Assembly: GCA_002633005.1 (NCBI GenBank)
Contig: NMRA01000028.1
Location: 149,398-211,201, forward strand
Direction of reading: 5' to 3'
Length of the DNA stretch: 61,804 nt
From: Phoronis australis
Lineage: Eukaryota > Phoronida > Phoronidae
Shown here piece after piece: positions 61,321 through 61,804 of the stretch. The position numbers and the translations under genes were made by a program. Below the pieces are notes generated by a model that was not told the DNA's origin, searched no databases, and saw only the letters and a program-made list of their open reading frames with translations. How positions within the stretch are numbered: position 1 is the stretch's first letter; each line of letters starts with the position of its first letter.

Positions 61321-61804
61321 TGCACTTATACTTCTATCAAATGACCGAGCCAGCAATGTTGATACTACGACCGCTCATCGAAATTACACCCACGAAATTG
61401 GGACACTAGCCGAAACCCAAGTTTGGATGTCCGCCAAATTCAGACACCACAAAAATGATGTTTCGCGAGATAATCGTCCAAGAATGAATTTTTTCTATTG
61501 GAATTAATTTTCAGTGTCTGACAATCGCGTGACTTTACCGTACCTAAAGGCAGACCAAAACAATTTCAAACAAGAGCAACGCGGAGCGTTGAAATGCGCC
61601 CACAATTGCACCGCATACGGTATCCTTCTAGGGTTGTTTATTGGTACCATAAAGTGGCCAGTAGAGGGCATACTTTGCAAAATGGAAAGGCATGGTCATT
61701 GTCTCCTCAATAGGCTAGGGGCAAAATGTGAGTAATCTTCATAATACAAGCACATCCTATACACCAGTTGCTTAAAGCACCACAGAAACATAGAATTAAA
61801 AACA
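61321..61804. other. Window end, no recognised feature
   Basis: A 73-codon + ORF at 61514-61735 (SDNRVTLPYLKADQNNFKQE) has no recognised family and no splice or promoter support. Confidence 0.4.

Overview
This is eukaryotic (animal) DNA. Two spliced genes can be reconstructed exon by exon, with matching splice phases; everything else is introns, flanks and a dense population of short transposable elements. The gene families (KLHL8 and a KLF3/8/12-type Krüppel-like factor), multi-kilobase introns, many MITEs and a P2X7-ballast-like mobile element fit an invertebrate deuterostome (lancelet, hemichordate or echinoderm). I cannot tell these apart from the sequence. A run of about 697 N (43729-44425) is an assembly gap.

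Layout. 1-378: CT/GT microsatellites and the upstream flank. 382-10587 (+): KLHL8 orthologue, a BTB-BACK-Kelch adaptor for Cul3 ubiquitin ligase. It has six shared coding exons and then two different candidate last exons, 7a (8169-8304) and 7b (10479-10587). Both accept the same splice phase and both encode the closing strand of the propeller. 10588-13443: the two genes converge tail to tail, with opposing poly(A) signals about 1 kb apart. 13443-58361 (-): a KLF gene whose five coding exons add up to exactly 204 codons. They are a 13-codon first exon, a CtBP-binding PVDLS exon, a linker exon and two exons carrying three C2H2 zinc fingers. Its first coding intron spans about 29 kb (29358-58322). 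58362-61804: upstream flank of KLF with a 1-kb transposon and a degenerate ~80-bp tandem array.

The large KLF intron is a transposon landing zone. The most notable content is three copies (40163-42166, 42258-44909, 49890-52126) of an element of about 2.0 kb with TTAA-type flanks. It carries two convergent ORFs: a cysteine-rich domain like the intracellular ballast of P2X7, and a THAP zinc-finger domain (C-x4-C, C-x2-H, AVPSVF). No transposase ORF is visible and all three copies are damaged. A second family (5-bp target duplications) has one copy inserted inside the middle element, and the sister copy preserves the empty site. There are also two hAT-like 0.5-kb copies with 6-bp duplications flanking KLHL8 exons, a transposon nested in another, a 678-bp fold-back, an inverted pair of 0.5-kb MITEs, small perfect hairpins, and three minisatellites with periods of 21, 33 and 57 bp.

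KLHL8 would act in ubiquitylation and KLF as a nuclear repressor recruiting CtBP. Nothing in the sequence shows that they work together; their convergent linkage is the only relation seen.
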